Below, piece by piece: positions 1 to 12,027 of a DNA stretch of 64,000 nt (position 1 is its first letter; every line of letters begins with the position of its first letter). Where the stretch lies: NCBI GenBank assembly GCA_033980235.1, contig CM067076.1, positions 32,646,383-32,710,382 of the forward strand, given 5' to 3'. The notes beneath the pieces are model-generated. The model ran no database searches. It was given only the letters and a program-made list of their open reading frames with translations, and was not told the origin of the DNA. Both the position numbers and the translations under genes were made by a program. This DNA comes from Diadema setosum (taxonomy: Eukaryota > Echinodermata > Echinoidea > Diadematoida > Diadematidae).

Positions 1-1380
1 AAGCTATGCCAATTTCCTTTTACGATATGTGCCAACAGAAATTTCAGCTTCAATTCTCTAACATTTGATTTGACTAAATTATGCCTTTATCTCGTGATTA
101 TGCTCTTTGCAATAAAGGTTACAATTTTACCAATTATGCTTTTGCCTTAACTGCACAATAATCGGTCTCCCTTATATGTTTTTCTCTTAGGGTAGGGCTT
201 TTTGCAACAAAAATTTCAATTTCACCAATTATTCTTTGTCTTTGTAATGTTTCTGTTTTGAGATGACTCCTTTTGCAATAAAGGTATGTCTTTCACTAAT
301 TGTGCTTTTGTTTTCACAGCCCAATATTTATAAATAGCCCTTTAAGGTGCAATATTAACGTCTCTCCCTTCGTTTACTATGACTAAAATGCTTTTATGTG
401 AAGATGGCGCTCTTCAATTATTCTTTTATCCTATTAACAATTAACGAAAATTCAAGACTCAAGATACCAAAAAATATTTTTACATAAAATTTTTAGAATA
501 CTTCTCGCCTCACCTCATAAATTGTTTCTCACACTTTTAACAATTCCTTCAAAATTTCAACACCTAGATATTAGCTCTTGCCAACTGTAGTTGATTTATT
601 TGCAGCAACTTTCAATGCAGAATATATCAAATACCAAATAATCCTTGAAGGTGCAAATTTTGTCTACCCCAATTAGTTTATGACACTATAATGCTTTCGT
701 CTTAAGACGGCACTCTTTAATAATCTTTCAGTGTAATCTGGACTCTTAAACACCTTTTCTCAAATTAACTGTTTCTATTTTCAAGTTTCCAGCAAACTTC
801 TCGCCTTCTCTACGACAATTCTCTTTCCAGTTTTTAACTATCCTTTTAAAGAATGCACTCTTTCATTCAAACACTCTTTAAAACTCTGTTATTCTGCTTA
901 ATTTTTACTCCTTTTTCGTCAACTCTCACTCTTCCTCTCTTTGATTTCACTCTTCTCTTTGACTCGAACCCTTTCTGCCTCAGATTCTGAAACTTTCTCT
1001 CCTTCTGATACTGTCTTATTCTCATGCACTCAGAAGTTTTCTGTTCTCAGCTTTCTTCAAGTTCAAGTTAAGGTATTTCAGGTAAAGTTCAAGTTAAGGT
1101 ATTTCAGGTAAAGTTCAGGTATTTCAGGTATATTTCAGATATTTCAGGGATGAGTTCGTGAATTCCAGGATGAATTTCCAGATGTAATCTCAGTGAATAT
1201 TCACTGAATACTCAAGGATGAAGGTGAAATGGTATGAGATGAAATGTAGGATGAAGATGATTCAACAAATAACAAACACAAACACAAACGTACTTTCAAC
1301 AAAGACCAACATAAATCTCCTTCCAAAGCAACCAGTATCTGCAGAAAGAAAAGAAAGGAAAAATACAAACGTTACAACAA
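1..1380. other. AT-rich gene-free stretch with degenerate tandem repeats
   Basis: No coding exon is supported here. The first ~720 bases carry loosely repeated phrases of the type 'ttgcaataaaggt' and 'accaattatgctttt', suggesting a decayed tandem array. At 1060-1150 there is a clearer short array built on 'aggtatttcaggtaaagttc'. Nothing resembles a promoter or splice-site pair around an open frame. Confidence 0.5.
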
Positions 1381-2066
1381 TACCTGTATAGGCTATACAG
1401 TGAACTCTCTACAATTAGCACTGATGTAACGAAGTTCACTATAACAAGGTAATTTTTTTGTGGTCCTAGATTGTAATTTCAATTTGTATTGTATTATTTT
1501 TGTAACCCTGATATAACAAGGTTTCATTATAACAAGCACATTTTTCTGGTCCTGAGGACCTTGTGTTAAGGACAGACCACTAATAATGTGAGGAACACAC
1601 ATTCTGAAAATACATACCGGTACTTGAGAGGAATATGAGGCACAACACCCAAATTTTTCATACAAATCTTTGTAAAATTATTCTACTGTTCCTGCAATCT
1701 AAACAATTCTTATAACAAAGGAAAACCATCTTTTAAACTTATAATCTTGCTTAAAAACACATTTTTCACTGTGCATACATCTGCACAGGGAAACCCTATT
1801 ATATTGTTATAACACGGTCAGTAACTCAGTGAAACTAGGTCAAAGTCAAGCTTGTGATGTGTAATTGTGGGACTACATATTGGAAAATAAATGACTTCTC
1901 TTCAGTTACATTTCATGATTAAACAGGAATGATACTTCTGTATGACAAAACAAGGTCCAGGCTAAGTAACGTTATATTTCTTCCCCTGCATGCCCCCTAA
2001 AAAAAAAGGTGAAAAGAAAGGGTTGTTGTTGTTGTTGGTGCTTAAAGGCGCGTCATTCAATATTGA

Positions 2067-2127
2067 ATATTTACGGGACAGGAAAGGGGGACAGGGAATA
2101 TTTACGGGACAGGAAAGGGGGACAGGA
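2067..2127. repeat. Two-copy 31-bp tandem repeat
   Basis: The phrase beginning 'atatttacgggacaggaaag' and ending in 'gggggacagg' occurs twice head to tail. The surrounding 1.4-3.0 kb has no supported gene. From 1390 there are sequences such as 'gttcactataacaagg', typical of decayed mariner-type ends, but no second end was found. Confidence 0.75.
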
Positions 2128-3007
2128 ATCACCGCTATACAGCACTGTAAAATACGCCCTCTACTGGTCGTGGTGCTAGCTAGCTACGCATTAAAGTAAT
2201 GGCGCCCGCATCTTGCCCAGATTTGGCAGAAGCAAATCACCAGAGTAACGCTAAGCCCTCTTAGTCAACGTCAACTCTTAAAGAAGGTTCTTTGGAACTT
2301 AGCCTTCCTAGTAATTACATAGCAAATCATGATATGGCTCACACCTTGTCCATTCAGGAAACGCGGTCTAACGTTAAAAACTTCGCAACTTCCTTCCTGA
2401 TACTCCTGACATTTAAACGTACGGTGTACGCACTACAACAGCTTCGTACACGTATAGGGCCTGAGCTGTGGTGATACGATGCATGTACGTCCCCAGACAC
2501 TACTGAACACATAAGAATGATACTACTGACAGACCCTAACGACGTTTATACTATCATAGTCACTAACACTAGTAACAGCACCACGACTACACACATGAAA
2601 TTTTGTTCTAAAAACCCAAACATCTGTGTTTAGGCATGCCTGCGTTTACAGACTATACCCACCTGGTACTCGAACTCCAAACTAATCAAACCGTCAGTCT
2701 CACGCAAAGGTCTTCAGAAGTCGTATTTGTGAGCCTGTCGCTGCGTAATGATTGACAGACACGTACCACCTCCTCCTGTTGAATATGTGGGTAAGGTACT
2801 ACGTATAAGCATGGAGCTACTACTAGTAACAGAGTAGCTCCACGGTATAAGCGCACGTACGAGCATAGAAGCGCACGCGTGCGCATCTATACTCTTTGGT
2901 ACGCACACTCCACGCAGGCATGCACTGTGTGGATCATGGAGGGAGCACTGCGAGAGACGCGATACTACCATGGAAAGCCCGTCGCATACGCCCGAGAATT
3001 CGTTGGT

Positions 3008-3168
3008 GTTTCATAAAGCTGTTCGTCAAGTCACCAACAACTTTCGACCGACTGGTGATCAGTTCTTGTGCTGAATTACTGAAATTCTAATAACTATAGC
3101 AATCGAAAACTGATCACCAGTCGCGCGTAAGTTGTTCGTAACTTGATATACGAACAGCTTTATGAAAC
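3008..3168. mobile_element. Foldback MITE, ~160 bp
   Basis: The two halves are near-complete reverse complements. The left arm begins GTTTCATAAAGCTGTTCGT and includes CGACTGGTGATCAGTT; the right arm ends in the complement of both. Only about 40 bases separate the arms. There is no coding capacity, so this is a miniature inverted-repeat element or its folded relic. The superfamily is not assigned. Confidence 0.75.
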
Positions 3169-3249
3169 AATTTACGCACAACTTTGTCTTCACATACTAC
3201 ATTGTAGTAATATTCTCAAAGCTGCGGCAATGAATGGTACATTTCCCCC

Positions 3250-4316
3250 TTTCATGGGAAGCCGTTGGCCCAGGGAGGTGGAAGAAAGACCCTTCCACCT
3301 CCCTGGTTGGCCGAAAAATCGGTCTGCATAATTATTTCTTTCTGCAAATTTCTTTGCAGAAACGCATGAAAAACAGCCCCATCACCCCAATATTTTGCAT
3401 ATGTTTAGTTCATGTCACGCACATTATTTCACAAAATAACAACTACTTGATTGGACACCATCTTGGGTATGTAAATTAGGGACAAAGGTCACCATTTTCT
3501 CATCCTGTATCTTGGTGAATACATGTCCTATCTCTCCCATATTTCGCACACGCAAAAACCATTTCACAAGAATCATCTCACAAAATAACTGCTTTTCGCA
3601 CAGATGCCATCTAGCCTGTGCAAAGTGGAGTCAAAGTTCGCCATACGTACTGCACCAGGTACTTCTTTCTGTATCTTCATGATCGTACGTGTTATCTCTA
3701 TGGGAAGGAATTTTTCCAGATATGAAAACATACATGATTGTCTTTATCGAGTACTAGCTCACTTACCCTTAAGTGAATTTCTCCCACATTTTAATATGTT
3801 GTAGCTGACACTTTGAGATGTGGTGTGAGCGTCCTCCGTGTTTTCACCCGATGTCAGAATTACAAGTGAAAATTGACATGATCCCCTTTGTCAAGCACTT
3901 GCTCATTCACCCTTCAGTGAATTTCTCCCAGATTTTAATATGTTGTAGCTGAGACTTTGCGCTATCGTATGTGTGCCCTTCGTTTTTTCAAGCAATGTTG
4001 TGATCACGTTAGAAAACCTGGTTGAAAGTAAAGCCTATCTTCGATGTACTGAGATATTTCTTTCTTTCTGCAACTTTCTTTGCAATAACTATTAAAAAAA
4101 CGGCCCCTATCACAACCATATTTTCAACATGTTTACTTCATGTCATATACATTATTTTATAACGTAACAACTTCTTGATCGGACACATCTTGGGTATGTA
4201 AAGTATAGAGACAAAGGTCATAAATGTTTCATCCTGCATCTATGAACACCTGTCCTATAACTTTCACATATTTGGCACACGTATAGACAATGCCCAAGAA
4301 TCGTTTCACAAAACCA
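3250..4316. repeat. Degenerate tandem array related to the element at 4317-5456
   Basis: Units share phrases such as 'tcttgggtatgtaaattagg', 'ttcacaagaatcat' and 'tttaatatgttgtagctga', which recur at about 3460, 4190, 4500 and 5050. The same phrases occur inside the neighbouring long-TIR element, so this stretch is probably the interior of a second, broken copy. A short hairpin, 'cccagggaggtgg' with its complement, lies at 3270-3320. Confidence 0.55.
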
Positions 4317-5456
4317 TAGAGATTGTAATTTGTCATGACTGACAAATTAAGGTGTTCCGATTTTTTTTAAATCAATGATTCGTTTCCTGATCGCAAAAGG
4401 ATGACCATACAGGTTTCAAATGTGCTTAGAGACATTGGCCGTGTGATGTTTGCATTCTCATGTAAAAAAAGGAGTCATATCTGCCATTTTTCGGTATGCA
4501 TAAATTAGGGTCAAAGGTGATAGATGTTTCATCCTCTATTTGGGTGAATACATGACCTACCTTTCTCATATTTTACACACGCAAAGACCATGTTACAAGA
4601 ATCATTTCATAAAACAACCACTTTTTGCTTAGATGGCATCTTGTCTGTGCAAAGTGGGTTCAAAGGTTGTGTATACTTCTTTCCACAGGTATCTTCGTTA
4701 TGACATACATACGGGAGGGAATTCTTCTGGATGTGAAAATTGACATGATTGTCTTTATCGAGCACTGGCTAACTTCAAAACCCTCGGTGAATTTCTCTCA
4801 GATATTGATATGTTGTAGCTGAGGCTTTGCGCTATCGTATGAGTCTCCTTTGTTTTTTCACACGATGTCGGAATCGCGTTAAAAACTTGGTTAAACTGAA
4901 GGTTAACTTCGATGTATTGAGATATTCTTTCTGCAACTTTCTTTGCAGTAACTCAAGAAAAACAGCCCTTAACATCCCCATATTTTGCACATGTTTAGTT
5001 CATGTCACGTACTTTATTTTATAAAACACCACTACTTGATCGGACCCCATCTTGGGTATGTAAATTAGGGTCAAAAGTCATAAATGTTTCATGTTGTATC
5101 TTGGTGAACACCTGTCCTATTTTTCCCATATTTTGCACACGTATAGACGACGTAGGAAGAATCATTTCACAAAATAACGACTTCTTCCTCAGATGCCAAC
5201 TTAGGAGTGTAAAGTCGAGTCAAAGGTCATATGTATTTGTTGTTGTATCTTCGTTATTTAGTGTAAACAGAATTTGGCACCAAAGATGGCAGATGTGACT
5301 CCCTTTTCTAAATGAGAATCCAAACATCACACGGCCAATGTCTCTAAACACATATGAAACCTGTATGGTCATGCGTATTGCGACCAGGACTCGAATCATT
5401 GATAAAAAAAAATCGGATCACCTTAATTTGTCAGTGATGACAAATTACAATCTCTA
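4317..5456. mobile_element. Non-autonomous DNA transposon with ~170-bp terminal inverted repeats
   Basis: The left end starts TAGAGATTGTAATTTGTCA and the right end (to 5456) is its reverse complement. The match continues inward for about 170 bases, including the segment around 'gccgtgtgatgttt' at 4440 and its complement near 5330. The interior contains two diverged tandem units, also seen just outside the left end. No transposase frame is present. Confidence 0.75.
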
Positions 5457-5556
5457 GTTATTTATGTAGTGTCATTATTTCTTTGATATCACGAAGAAAA
5501 TTTATTCATTCATTCTTTCTTTCTTTGACTGTTTCTATTTCTTTCATGTCCCCCCC

Positions 5557-5599
<43 letters not shown>

Positions 5600-6175
5600 A
5601 CGAGATGCTTTTGAACTAACATTCCCGGTAAAATTAGTGTAAGATCCAGTTAGTTTCATAGGCAGTTTCCGCATAAGCATGTCATATTAAAGTTACGCAC
5701 CATCAGAATATATCTATGCTTGTAGTGTATATTTACATTCTTTAAAACTGGTAATAATTATCTTTTATTGGTCTTTACAAATGAAAAATTTGATAGCAAA
5801 ACGAGGTAACGCCATTTTTGTCAAAGTTGAGATATTTTCGATTAAATCTGTGAAAAAACAACGTAAATAATAAGAAAATGTTGGATATTTCATACCCCCA
5901 TAATTTCAAATCTATTCCTTTTTATGCAACAAGTGAAGTAGTAGAGGAAATGTTTTATATTGCTCTATCTGATTATGAACTTATTGTAAGATGTCTTTAA
6001 ACTGTTTTGCTATCATACTCAACTGTATCACTGCGTGTTATTCTTTGCCAGTTATGTTGCAAAGTTTATGATTGTGTTCATTTCGCTTAATGCTTATACT
6101 TGAAAGTGGAAATGAATGGAAATTGAATTGAATTGAATTGAATTGAATTGAATTGAATTGAATTGAATTATATAT
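5457..6175. repeat. Poly-C/(CT)n microsatellite, unassigned sequence and an (AATTG)n array
   Basis: A C-run followed by CT repeats lies at 5549-5600. From 5600 to 6115 there is AT-rich sequence with no supported gene. An (AATTG)n array at 6120-6170 abuts the LINE fragment. The text just before the array ('gaaatgaatggaaattgaattg') could itself be the 3' end of another retroelement; this is a guess. Confidence 0.5.
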
Positions 6176-7060
6176 AACGCAATTATTCTTCCTATCTTTG
6201 ATTATGGAGATGTCATATCTAATGGTTCAACCAGTTCTAAACACACAATGTTATTACAGAAACTTCAAAACAGATCATGTCGAATAATATTAGGAATAAG
6301 TCCGTATAGACATATGTCGGTCAGAGAGCTGCATGCACGTCTAGGCTGGAAGTCTTTTGCAGCTCGTCGTTGTTGCCATTTGAACACCATGGTTTTTAAG
6401 GCATTACATGATTTTGCACCTCCGTATTTAAAAGATCAATTCCAATATTGTCATTTTAATTATTTACTTAGGTCAACAGGTAACTTAGCATTGCCAAAAC
6501 CCAGGACAGAATACTGTAAAAGAACTTTTTATTATAGGGGTGCTGTGCAATACAACAATCTCCCTCCAAGCTTAAAAGTTGTTCGTAGTCCTGCTTCATT
6601 TTCTAGTAAATTGATATCATTTGTTCCAGATTTTTTGTAATCCTTTTATAGTATGTTTATACTTTCTTTGTAGCTAAGTCGACATACAATGTCCTTTTTT
6701 GTCTTGTCAGTGATATACATTTTTTACAGTTTGAATGTCTGTTTGTTTGTTTTTTTTTTTCCTGATGTCAATATCAATTTTATACTAGGACCCCATGGAA
6801 GAACAGCCATGTCTTCGCAGACTGAGCTGAATGGGCTATCCTACCGTACATATTCGTTGCTTATTTCCCTCTCTTGTTTTCTTCCTCTTTTCCATATTTG
6901 ATGCTTTCTATGTATTATTCTACTGTTGATCATATGTTGTATATTGCTTGTCATACTTTTACTGTACTCTTTTTTTATGCTGAATTTACGGTGAATAAAT
7001 AAATCAAATCAAATCAAAATCAATTGAATTGAATTGAATTGAATTGAATTGAATTGAGCT
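6176..7060 (+). mobile_element. 5'-truncated non-LTR retrotransposon (LINE) 3' end
   Basis: An open frame from about 6176 to the stop at 6640 encodes the C-terminal end of a reverse transcriptase polyprotein of the CR1/L2-like type. It shows the features usual downstream of the RT catalytic domain: 'PIFDYGDV' near the start, 'LQKLQNRSCRIILG', and 'YNNLPPSLK' near the C-terminus. The catalytic motifs are missing because the copy is truncated. It continues into a 3' region ending 'ggtgaataaataaatcaaatc' and an (AATTG)n tail at 7020-7055. The same pentamer borders the 5' side. Family assignment beyond CR1/L2-like is uncertain. Confidence 0.75.
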
Positions 7061-7419
7061 CAGAGCGGCAACCAGGTAATTTGCAGCATGCCCGGGCGCC
7101 ACTGGAATTTAAGCAACGCTTAACGATTTTTGGAGAAGTCGGACGGTTTTTGATGCCCCGGCTATGCCCTGCCCCTATACGCTTTTAATAGAAACAGATG
7201 TTTGACTTAATAAACGAGCGATGAACGGCCCTGTGTAGTAGGTCAAATCAAGTTTGGCTGCTCATGTTCAACACATATCTATGTAGATAATATGAAAGAA
7301 ATGAGTGGAAACGTGTATATAGAAGACGCGCATGGACTGCCTTTACATACCTTACTTTCGCTATTCAAGTGGGGGAGCATGAACAAAATAATACACTAAG
7401 CGTAAACGTGCTTAATTAA

Positions 7420-7904
7420 AGGACCCCTGAAATCCAAATACATGTTGATAGGTGTTGATTTATGATACCCTCAACATCACGAAACGAATATCGAGAAACC
7501 TTCCATATATTTTTTTTTACAATTTTTTTTCTTCGATTTTTCTTCAGATTACTCGGGAACGCCCACAAAAAAAAAAAAAAAAAATCCTTCTAAACCAATA
7601 TTCCTCAGATGACCTATTCTGTCAATCATTGCTAAAGTACTGAAATGTTTAACAAAAGACATTGGAATGCACCTTCCCCTCGACTCAGCATAACTTGCAT
7701 GTTCCCTCGCTTTGTCTTTTGTTAGTCACATTAATATAATAGAAACATGCAAGTTATGCTGAGTCGAGGGGAAGGCGCATTCCAATGTCCAACGTAAAAA
7801 ATATATGGAATGTTTCTAGATATTCATTCGTTTCACCGCAGAAGTGATGTTGAGGGTATCATAAATCAACTCAAATCAACATGCATTTGGATTTCAGGGG
7901 CCCT
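7420..7904. mobile_element. MITE with TTAA flanks and >60-bp inverted ends
   Basis: TTAA lies at 7416-7419 and again at 7905-7908. The left end AGGACCCCTGAAATCC and the right end (complement AGGGCCCCTGAAATCC) pair for more than 60 bases. Near the centre there is a second inverted pair built on 'gcataacttgcatgtt' and 'cgactcagca'. No coding capacity. The TTAA duplication is what piggyBac-type transposases make. Confidence 0.8.
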
Positions 7905-7908
7905 TTAA

Positions 7909-8256
7909 TTGTATGCAGAGGACTGTACAACCTAGGTATTGTATTCTGAGGACAGATCACTCAGAATGACACGTTGAGTGTCTGGTTCAAGTGTTCGTCA
8001 CGACAACCTTCGCACCTTTCATGTTTCTGCTCCAGTGAGTCTCGTCACCTTCGACGTTACTTTTTTCCTTTCTCTGTCTCTCCCTTCCTTCCTTTCTTTC
8101 TTCAGTCCATTTTCGTTACAAACACTCCCTAAGAATTGAAAAAAAACACATGTATTTCCCTTTAATTTCAGTTGTGTGTGTGGTGTGTGGGGTTTTTTTT
8201 TGGGGGGGGGGGGGTGGGAAGGGGGTGGGGAGGGGAGGGTAACGGTCGTAGCCTCA
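7909..8256. other. Gene-free spacer with a poly-T/poly-G run
   Basis: No exon is supported. A homopolymer tract (t-run followed by a g-run) occupies about 8188-8240. Confidence 0.5.
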
Positions 8257-8482
8257 TGGGCCCGAATTCACGAAGGTGGTACAAATGAAACCATGGTTTA
8301 AAAGATGGACAAAAACCATGGAGCCCTAAGTGTGGCATGGAATATTTTGTTACGAAATTGGTCATTTCGTCGATGAAATGATTAATTTGTAACAAAATGA
8401 CATCATTTTGTAACGAAATGACATCATTTTGTAACTAAATGAACATTTCGTCCACGAAATGACAATTTCGTTAACAGCCACG
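8257..8482. mobile_element. Partial foldback element with alternating ACGAAATG repeats
   Basis: It begins TGGGCCCGAATTCACGAAGG and continues through 'ggtttaaaagatgg'. It then becomes a run of short motifs that alternate in orientation ('cgaaatgac', 'catttcgt'). The same family is seen in full at 59254-60332. Here the right-hand end is missing. Confidence 0.65.
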
Positions 8483-9640
8483 GTCTCGGAGTTTTTAGAA
8501 GAAATAACTCAATGCCATAACTAGCTGCAGCGAAATTTACCTAAAGAGCAAATATACGATGTTTCTTTACTTACATCGTATAGTAACGAAGTATTTCATT
8601 TACTTGCTCCCTACAACTTAGTAAATCAGGCAGGAAATTCACCGGCAAACTTTGAGGCTGTTATGGACAACTTTTGTGAACTAACCATTCATAAAAGTAG
8701 TTAAATACATCACCGGAACGGTCTATTGGCGAGACGCGAATTACTCTTTGCATACGGAAAATCTATCGAGTCATGTAAAATTTACTAGTACAAGGGCAAA
8801 CGGTTTACTATTGGGATTTAAGAAAAGTGAAACTTACGGTTCAGTGGGCTGGCGATGACTTTTTCTTATGTATTCATCTTTTGCTCAATCCTAGTTTTCT
8901 AGAGAAATAATGCCCATTTTTTTTTCTTTACTTTGAGACTATCCCTTTAAATTGACAGAAATATCTTCTGCCAACCGAAGTTACATGAATTTAGTCAAGT
9001 GTTTTATAAGACGCAGCTTGCGCAATGAACTATTCGGTAACTTATCGCGGCAGTCAAATTTTATCGCAGGTATTGATTACGTGGGCGAGTGCTATTATGG
9101 TTCGCACTTTACTGTTGTTATTGTTTTCGAGGTTGTCTGTTACAGTGTGATAATTTCTCGTGTAAGCAGGGTTTGTAAATATGTATAACCCCGGGGCGCT
9201 CCTGCACACAATTATTGTAACTTCGCGTTCGGACTGCATGGTCGCAGTGAGGTTACGTATATACTGGCCGAAGCACATTTCAGAAAAGGACAATTTCAAA
9301 AGCTATCAATCTTATTCAAAAATGACAATGAAGAACGAGGCCTACCTTTTTGCTTTGCTTACACTCTCCCGGTAGATACACGGCGCGAGCGTGGGAAGGA
9401 TTCGTCGTGTGTCGATGTCCACAGAAGGAGGAACAAGGTTATACTTTGACAATGCGAAATTACTCTACCCTTCCAGCCGCACGGAGAGTGACCCTATGAT
9501 ATGTCTCACTTTGCTTTGTCGGTCGGCTGACTCTCACCAACATCATATTTACCATACAGACAGAAATAGTTGGTGTACAAAGTACTGTATATCATTGTCT
9601 ACTTTTTGGCATAGGTGGCGCCATTTAAATGCACAAGCTA
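8483..9640. other. Gene-free AT-rich stretch
   Basis: Short open frames occur but none has a recognisable domain, plausible splice sites or support from the other strand. I see no RNA gene. Confidence 0.4.
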
Positions 9641-9642
9641 TA

Positions 9643-10109
9643 GGGCTCACACGGGTAAATAATTCCCCATAGAGACGTGTGTTAAAATTCAAATTTCAAA
9701 AAATTCTGTAAAATAGCTGGGAGAAATGAGGTATTTCATCTTCACTAACCTGAATAAGTGAGATATTACCTTTCATCCATCAGATTGCCAGGGTGGGTTG
9801 TTCTGCTCTAATTCTGTCCAGGGGTCCGCAAAGCCAGACTACGAGTTCTTGTCACTCAAAAAATCACCTATTTTCCGTACACGTACCCAATGAAATATAG
9901 TCCCCTCAAATTCCATCAGAAAAGCTTTCATCTTCCAACCAAAATGCAGTTTGTAGAGGAATTCATACTCAATATCTACAGCTATTCAGTTTTTTGCCAA
10001 ACTACATCATTGATTTTTAATTAATTTTTTTCTTCATTTATTTTGGTATCTTTGGTACGAATTTGTGAAGGGGTCTGGGACAGTCCATTTTATTTACAGG
10101 TGTGAGCCC
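9643..10109. mobile_element. TA-flanked MITE, ~467 bp
   Basis: The left end is GGGCTCACACGGGTAAATAA and the right end, read as complement, is GGGCTCACACCTGTAAATAA. TA precedes the left end and follows the right end, as in Tc1/mariner-type insertions. No coding capacity. Confidence 0.75.
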
Positions 10110-10760
10110 TAAATTGCAATCTTATCATTGTTTTTCAATAGAATTTTCGAACTATTAGAAATTGAATACGAACAAACGACGTTTGGAAATGTGTCGGCAC
10201 CATTGGTTACAGTACAAATTTCGACTAATTTGCAGTCTTCAGGAAAGCACTTGATGGTCTTTGCCTGGAACTTCTGAGGAGAGTTCAGGTTATCAGCCCC
10301 AGCTCAGAGTCATAACCTGTGTAAAAAAAAAAAAAATTAAAAAAATTAAAAAAAAGAAACAGAATGGCTCTGGATTTTTCTTTTTTTCCTTTGTTTTCGA
10401 TAAGTAAACACGATGTATGTTTTGCCCATTTTCTTTTCCCCCCTCTCTTTTAAGGCTGTTGTATCTTCAAACTATATGCTTATTTGACGACAGTCTCCTG
10501 CATTCACACTCCCAATACATGCGCCATAGTTTAGTCAGATCATTTGATTCACTATATCCCGAGTGGTTCCCAAATTGACGGTTTTCTTATTCTTTTCTTC
10601 AACCTGTACATGTTTATTTCAATTATATTCGGATGTACACACTGTCTGTTTTATTGTCTTGAAAACAAAAGAAATGACTGTATTTCATTTGATATGTATA
10701 TATATTTCATGCAGAAGATTCCTAACAGATTCATTTGAATTTGATTTAATTTCATTTTAA
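10110..10760. other. Gene-free stretch
   Basis: An A-run lies at 10323-10360. Otherwise this is AT-rich sequence with no supported gene. Confidence 0.4.
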
Positions 10761-11181
10761 AGGCCCCACTTCACTTTTCGTAAAGAGTAGGGATTACCTG
10801 GGTAATACATTTTATCAGAATAAGCACACAAAACCGGCTGATCAGATACTTGCATAACTTGCATGTTCCCTCGCCATGTCTTTTGTTAGTCACATTAATA
10901 TCACAAAAACATGCAAGTGATGCTGAGTCGAGGGGAAGGTGCATTCCAATGTCTTTTGTTAAACATTTCAGTACTTTAGCAATGATTGACTGATGAGGTA
11001 AACTGAGGAATATTGGTTTGGAAGGATTTTCTGTGGGCGTTCCCAAGTAATCTGAAGAAAAATAGAAGAAAAAATCGTTAAAAATATATGGAATGTTTGT
11101 AGATATTCGTTTCACCGCAAAAGTGTGTTGAGAGTATCATAAATCAACACAAATCAACAGCATTTGGATTTCAGGGGCCCT
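10761..11181. mobile_element. MITE related to the one at 7420-7904, with a different left end
   Basis: It is flanked by TTAA at 10757-10760 and 11182-11185. The right two thirds match the 7420-7904 element: the central 'cgaggggaaggtgcattcca', then the outer 'tcataaatcaac' and 'ggatttcaggggccct'. The left ~80 bases ('aggccccacttcactttt') do not match that family's left arm, so the copy is either recombined or an early variant. Confidence 0.7.
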
Positions 11182-11186
11182 TTAAA

Positions 11187-11360
11187 ATGGCTGTGAAAAA
11201 TATTGTTCCTAACTTAGTCGCATTTACTTGAATTCCCTCTCATAAAGCGTGCTGAGATCTTGCCTAATGCTTTTTGTGCAATGTAAGATTTGTATTTTGT
11301 TATCAACAGCTTAAACAATTCTAAAACGTACTATTTTTACCTAATAGCTTAATTGAACTT
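11187..11360. repeat. Direct repeat, copy 1 (174 bp)
   Basis: It is nearly identical to 11854-12027, exactly 667 bases away. It starts 'atggctgtgaaaaat' and ends 'ttaattgaactt'. It lies directly beside the TTAA that flanks the preceding MITE. Confidence 0.85.
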
Positions 11361-11853
11361 TTCCTCTTTAGTGTATCAGTGGAATCTATTTGTTTACTTC
11401 CCGAATGAATGCTTTTTAACACTAATCACAAGGTCAACTTTAATCGCCCAAAGTGAATCTATGCAAATTGATGAATTTATTTTACCAGCGCATGGCATGT
11501 TCATTGAATATTCACCACAAGCTAGAGTTTGTGAAATTCATGAGTTTATTAGGTTCATGAGTTTGATAGGTTGTCAACATACAATGACAACCTATGAAAA
11601 TCAGCTTCATCAAATCTATTCATGCTATTGTAAGTTAAAACTGTTGTCAAATAAATGTCGTGGCCCAAGGGGAGAGAGTTGCATTTGCAGGATTTCCGTA
11701 ATCATTCTTCAGATATCCAGACCTAATGTGATCTTCGTACAAGGCAACGAAATGAAACGGTAAGTGATGAGGAGAAAAAAAAATAGCCTCATCATTGCCG
11801 AGGCCATGCTTGGGCTGCCAGACGAGTTTCTAATCTGATAAAGGGAATCAACA

Positions 11854-12027
11854 ATGGCTGTGAAAAATGTTGTTCCTCACTTAGTCGCATTTACTTGAAT
11901 TCCCTCTCATAAAGCGTACTGAGATCTTGCCTAATGCTTTTTGTGCAATGTAAGATTTGCATTTTGTTATCAACAGCTTAAACAATTCTAAAACGTACTA
12001 TTTTTACCTAATAGCTTAATTGAACTT
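11854..12027. repeat. Direct repeat, copy 2 (174 bp)
   Basis: This copy differs from copy 1 at only a few positions. The 493 bases between the copies contain no recognisable gene but include a short inverted pair built on 'aggttgtca' near 11570-11600. Confidence 0.85.

Noticed and set aside
1390..1860. Possible mariner-type element with 'gttcactataacaagg' near the left end.
   Set aside because: No matching right end could be found by eye, so no boundaries are claimed.
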